Positions 60,500-64,000 of a stretch of 64,000 nucleotides of DNA are shown here, piece by piece. The stretch is from positions 48,214,001 to 48,278,000 of the forward strand of contig CM048553.1 of assembly GCA_026413225.1 (NCBI GenBank), given 5' to 3'. Source of the stretch: Otis tarda. Taxonomy: Eukaryota; Chordata; Aves; Otidiformes; Otididae. Positions within the stretch are counted from its first letter, which is position 1, and each line of letters starts with the position of its first letter. Under the pieces are notes generated by a model, which was given only the letters and a program-made list of their open reading frames with translations, was not told the origin of the DNA and did no database searches. Both the position numbers and the translations under genes were made by a program.

Positions 60500-60830
60500 A
60501 GATGCTCTGATGAGACCCCACCTGGAGTACCGCATCCAGCTCTAGAGGCCTCAACATAAGAAGGATGTGGACCTGTTGGAGTGAGTCCAGAGGAGGGCCA
60601 TGAAGATGATCAGAGGGCTGGAGCACCTCTCCTATAAGCACAGGCTGAGAGAGCTGGGGCTGTTCAGCCTGGAGAAAAGAAGGCTCCAGGGGGACCTCAC
60701 AGCGGCCTTCCAGTACTGAAAGGCGGCTTATAGGAAACATGGGGAGAAACTTTTTAGCAGGACCTGGGGAGTTGGATCAAAGCAGGACTATAGAGGGGAC
60801 AGGCTGTACAGGGTGGGACATGGGATTCAT
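60500..60830 (+). mobile_element. CR1 LINE fragment lacking its 3' end (copy 5)
   Basis: Plus orientation: GAGACCCCACCTGGAGTACC, GGAGGGCCATGAAGATGATC, GAGCTGGGGCTGTTCAGCC, GACCTCACAGCGGCCTTCC. It fades near GGGACAGGCTGTACAGG without the CR1 3' end. CR1 copies are normally 5'-truncated, so the missing 3' part points to later deletion or rearrangement. Confidence 0.92.
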
Positions 60831-62737
60831 ATCAAACTAAAATCAGTATGTTCAGTAGTCTCAAAATCTGAAGTATTTAATATTTTTGGGGAATTACAAT
60901 CCAAACTGCAGTGCTGCCATGATGTTGATACAGTGTCCATCACGGCTTTATATTTCTCACCGCTAATAATTTCATGCATTGTTATTTCTTTCTCAGATAC
61001 ACTTATTCAGCAATAGTCAATGCTGCTCCTTTCATATTCCAATCCACATCCTGCAACTGTCCGCTGCACCTCACCTTACTCCCAGATGTCCCAGAGTCAT
61101 TAAATCACCGTCAGAGCGATTACATTTGCATTCTACTTTCTCATCCAAGTTCAACTAAAAGTGTCATCATTTTTTTTTAAGTTCTTTAAGTATTCTACAA
61201 GGTATTAGCCAAGAGCTGAGTAAAACAATCTTGGCAGATTGATTTCGGGCTGCTATTATTTTCTAGCAGAGATGGACAAATTCGCTTTGCATTGTTTCAA
61301 AGCTATTTGAACTTTGGGGGTCAAAAGCTTGTTTAGATCATTACCAGGTTAATCTCTCATTTAAAACAGTTTGTTAAAAGTGGAGTGAGAAAAAAGACAC
61401 AGATACAAGCTTTAAAAATCAAAAACCTACCAGTGCTAGCTTTGCTATTAGGAAGACTGTTAGGCTTTCCACATAGTTTAGTTTCATATCACAGCACCCT
61501 ATTTCATTACATTTCATTTTCTTGAAATGTACAACTGAAAGAACATAAACTTAAACAAATGGTACATAAATTATTAAGCAAAAATACTTAGTATCCTATA
61601 GAATTTCTGCTCCCCAGTCAATTCTTTGGTCTCTTCTTTCAATCCTTTTGTAAGAGAAATATTAGGACTTAAAGTACCTAACGATTTGGGATGCTAAACC
61701 AGAGATTTTTTTTGTAGGCCTGATATTCAGGAGTAGGTCATTAGTACTTTTGGGAAATTAGATTTCCTTTGGAGTCTCTGCAACCAAATTTAGAAAATTA
61801 ATGTATTTCAAACTCCAGTCATTTTAGAAACTTTTAGCCATTATGTACATGCAAATACTGAAAAAATAAGAGAAGTTATAATTTAATGTGAAAATTTTAA
61901 AGGATTACAGAACAGTATACAAGCCTAATAGGTGTACGCACACAAGCACATAACAGTATGCTAATGTAATTATGTACTCTTGAGATCATAAATAGTCATG
62001 CAAAACTGAAGTATGAAGTTGCAAGAATGGGAAGAGGATCTTGTTGAAACCTGCAGTGGTCAAAATGTAAGATGAGAGTAGGCATTTTAACATTCTTGCT
62101 CCTCTAGATTTCACAATCAACTCTCTCAAAGGTTTCTGCTTCATTTAAAAAAAAAAAAAAAAAGTAAGTTTCAAGAAAAATCAGAAGCATCTGGTTCAGG
62201 AGAGAAGAATCAAAAACATATAAGTAGAAGTGGAAATGTAGAATAAAAAAAGACATGTTGAGAAAAGGATCCTAACAAATATAATGGTGAAGTTTACATA
62301 AAGACTAGAAAACTCTATAAAATCATTAATTATTAAATAACATCACCTTAAAAATGTAATATATAGTCCATCTTGGAACTATAATTACATGAATAAATTG
62401 CATGAGCATCTCTCTGATGTCATCAGAGCTCCTCGGTGGAGCAACAGTTCACTCAAGCAATTCTGAGGGCATATTATTTAAGTTTTCAATGACAGCTGTA
62501 ATTTGCTTTTCAGCAATAAGAACTTTCCTCATGAAACTAAAAGAAATATTGCTATATTAGCAGAGTCAGGGCCACATATATCTGACCGATATATGGGGCA
62601 CAAATTACTCATAGCCATCTTATAGTTATGGACTTTGGAAATAAATATTGTGTGCCATTTCATGAATATACTCCCATTTACACTGCAAATACACAAACTA
62701 TACTAATGACAAAAGAGGGCCCTGATCTTTATAAACA
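60831..62737. other. intronic sequence without recognised feature
   Basis: AT-rich; A17 run at about 62146-62162. No gene or repeat family was recognised. Confidence 0.6.
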
Positions 62738-62868
62738 ATGACAGCCGGGTTGGATGGGGCTGTGAGCAACCTGTTCTGGTGGAAGGTGTCCCTACCCGTG
62801 GCAGGGGGGTTGGAACTAGATGTTCTTTAAGGTGCCTTTCCAACCCAAACCATTCTATGATTCTATAA
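62738..62868 (+). mobile_element. CR1 LINE 3'-end fragment (copy 6)
   Basis: Plus orientation: GTGAGCAACCTGTTCTGGTG, GTGTCCCTACCCGTGGCAGG, GGTTGGAACTAGATG, ending CATTCTATGATTCTATAAAT with the terminal octamer repeat. The intact 3' end and relatively low decay suggest a younger copy than the two at 45-47 kb. Confidence 0.93.
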
Positions 62869-64000
62869 ATCATTTTACATAGGCTTTGAACCATATATTT
62901 ATATCTTAAACTATTAATTTTATGCTTTATGTAAACCTGTTATTTTATCATGTATGCTAAAAATTACCTTTGAAGAAAAGTAGCAGTATGAGGATGTGTC
63001 AATATACTCATTTCCATGGGAATTATTTGATTGTAAAAGATTAATATGTTTTTGTTTTTAACTCTAATCCGCTTTGTGTAGACTTCTGCTCCAATGAGAA
63101 TGAAAACCACACAGCTACTCACTGTCTTAGTTAAAATTTTAGAGCTGACTAAATGCTGCTTTACCAGTAAGCTCTGCAGAGCTTTTCTGCTCCAGCTCTC
63201 AGGGCCAGCAGCACTGGGCCCAGGCTCCCTTGGAAAATCCTGCCTTTTTATCTCCCCAAGGTCACTGCAGGGAAAACCTCTGCGTGGGGGACAGGTAGCG
63301 TATCCTGTGCCGGCACTTCCCTGGAAACACTGGCCTTTTGCATGAAAAGCCTTAAAGGAAACATTCAGCCAGAACAAGCACAAGGTATTCTACCTTGATT
63401 ATTTCTTCTTGTTTTTCAGTGATGAAATGGAACAACAGTAAATTGCAGTTCCAAATAACGTAATTGGTTTAAATTATTAATTAGTGTGGTTGACCCCACT
63501 GTTTAGTATACATACCTGACATCACATATATATACCTCACAACATGTACACATGGCAGATTTTTATACACACACTTTGATCAGCACAGGTAGGGGTAGGT
63601 TTTGATATCCATTATCTTTTTTCTGATGCAATTCTAATATGCAATAAGTCTATTCATTACAATTACCAAGGATTTACAGCACGAAAACCAGATTTTCATA
63701 TGCATTATGGAAGATGCCATTTTCACTTTTCAACATATACTGGGTTATGTTATACAACAGTTCTCTTGCAATTAAGTACACCTGTATACTTCCTTAAATG
63801 AATTTTAAATCATTGGAGCTATTTGATACTATAAAATTACATGCACCTGTTGGTCCATTTCTAAGTGAACACTATATATTTCTGGAAGAAGTAACGTTTT
63901 ATTGATATTAAAGGATTTAAGCAATCATCTGCTTTTGACAAGACTGAGGATTGTGTGTCAACTTCCTTGCTCTTAAAACGCCCCCTGAAATGTCAAAAAA
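62869..64000. other. intronic sequence without recognised feature
   Basis: A minus-strand frame of 139 codons at 62964-63383 overlaps an opposite-strand frame and has no recognisable product. It is slightly richer in G+C at 63170-63350. Confidence 0.55.

Larger units (their letters stand above)
20103..64000 (-). other. ULK4: sequence upstream of ULK4 penultimate exon, probably one long ULK4 intron
   Basis: No further ULK4 exon could be supported. The expected preceding exon (human reads ..KEQKLLLRILRRM before ITSNEK) was looked for by eye on the minus strand and not found. The sequence is AT-rich with many homopolymer A/T runs, truncated CR1 copies and one SINE. An exon missed by eye is possible, since these exons are under 150 nt. 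Confidence 0.65.

Overview
This window is nuclear DNA from a vertebrate, almost certainly a bird. The evidence is a beta-catenin gene with every intron present but compact, and several truncated CR1 LINE copies carrying the avian-type 3' end (AACC..ATTCTATG-like). I cannot name the species. There are no bacterial operons, CRISPR arrays, phage or integron features. Most open frames longer than 60 codons here are chance frames in AT-rich introns.

Region by region. (1) 1-7292 is the 3' part of the large first intron of CTNNB1; the promoter and non-coding exon 1 lie upstream of the window. (2) 7293-15705 holds the rest of CTNNB1 on the plus strand: 14 exons bearing coding sequence and a spliced 3'UTR. 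The joined coding exons are 2346 nt, giving 781 residues, the same length as human beta-catenin. Exon lengths as I remember them for human (228, 254, 239, 202, 145, 104, 339, 159, 120, 151, 122, 61) are reproduced exactly. (3) 15706-16430 is a short intergenic gap between converging genes. (4) 16430-20102 on the minus strand is the 3' end of ULK4: its 3'UTR, its last coding exon and its penultimate exon. (5) 20103-64000 lies upstream of the penultimate ULK4 exon and reads as intron. I found no further exon that I can defend. This stretch contains six truncated CR1 copies, one old tRNA-derived SINE, a perfect 46-bp palindrome, a CpG-rich patch, and a 1.9-kb block of distinct base composition and unknown origin.

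The two genes are not known to act in one pathway. CTNNB1 encodes the adherens-junction and Wnt effector beta-catenin. ULK4 encodes a pseudokinase with armadillo/HEAT-like repeats, linked to cilia and brain development. Their tail-to-tail arrangement is the usual vertebrate synteny. What the window shows beyond that is how close the 3' ends are (about 0.7 kb), with a compact element carrying poly(A) hexamers on both strands.

I did not find a convincing undescribed biological system. The observations most worth checking are the 46-bp palindrome at 27690-27735, the CpG-rich patch at 33541-33780, the unidentified block at about 35.9-37.8 kb, the V62H-type change in beta-catenin, and the bidirectional poly(A) element at 16441-16457.
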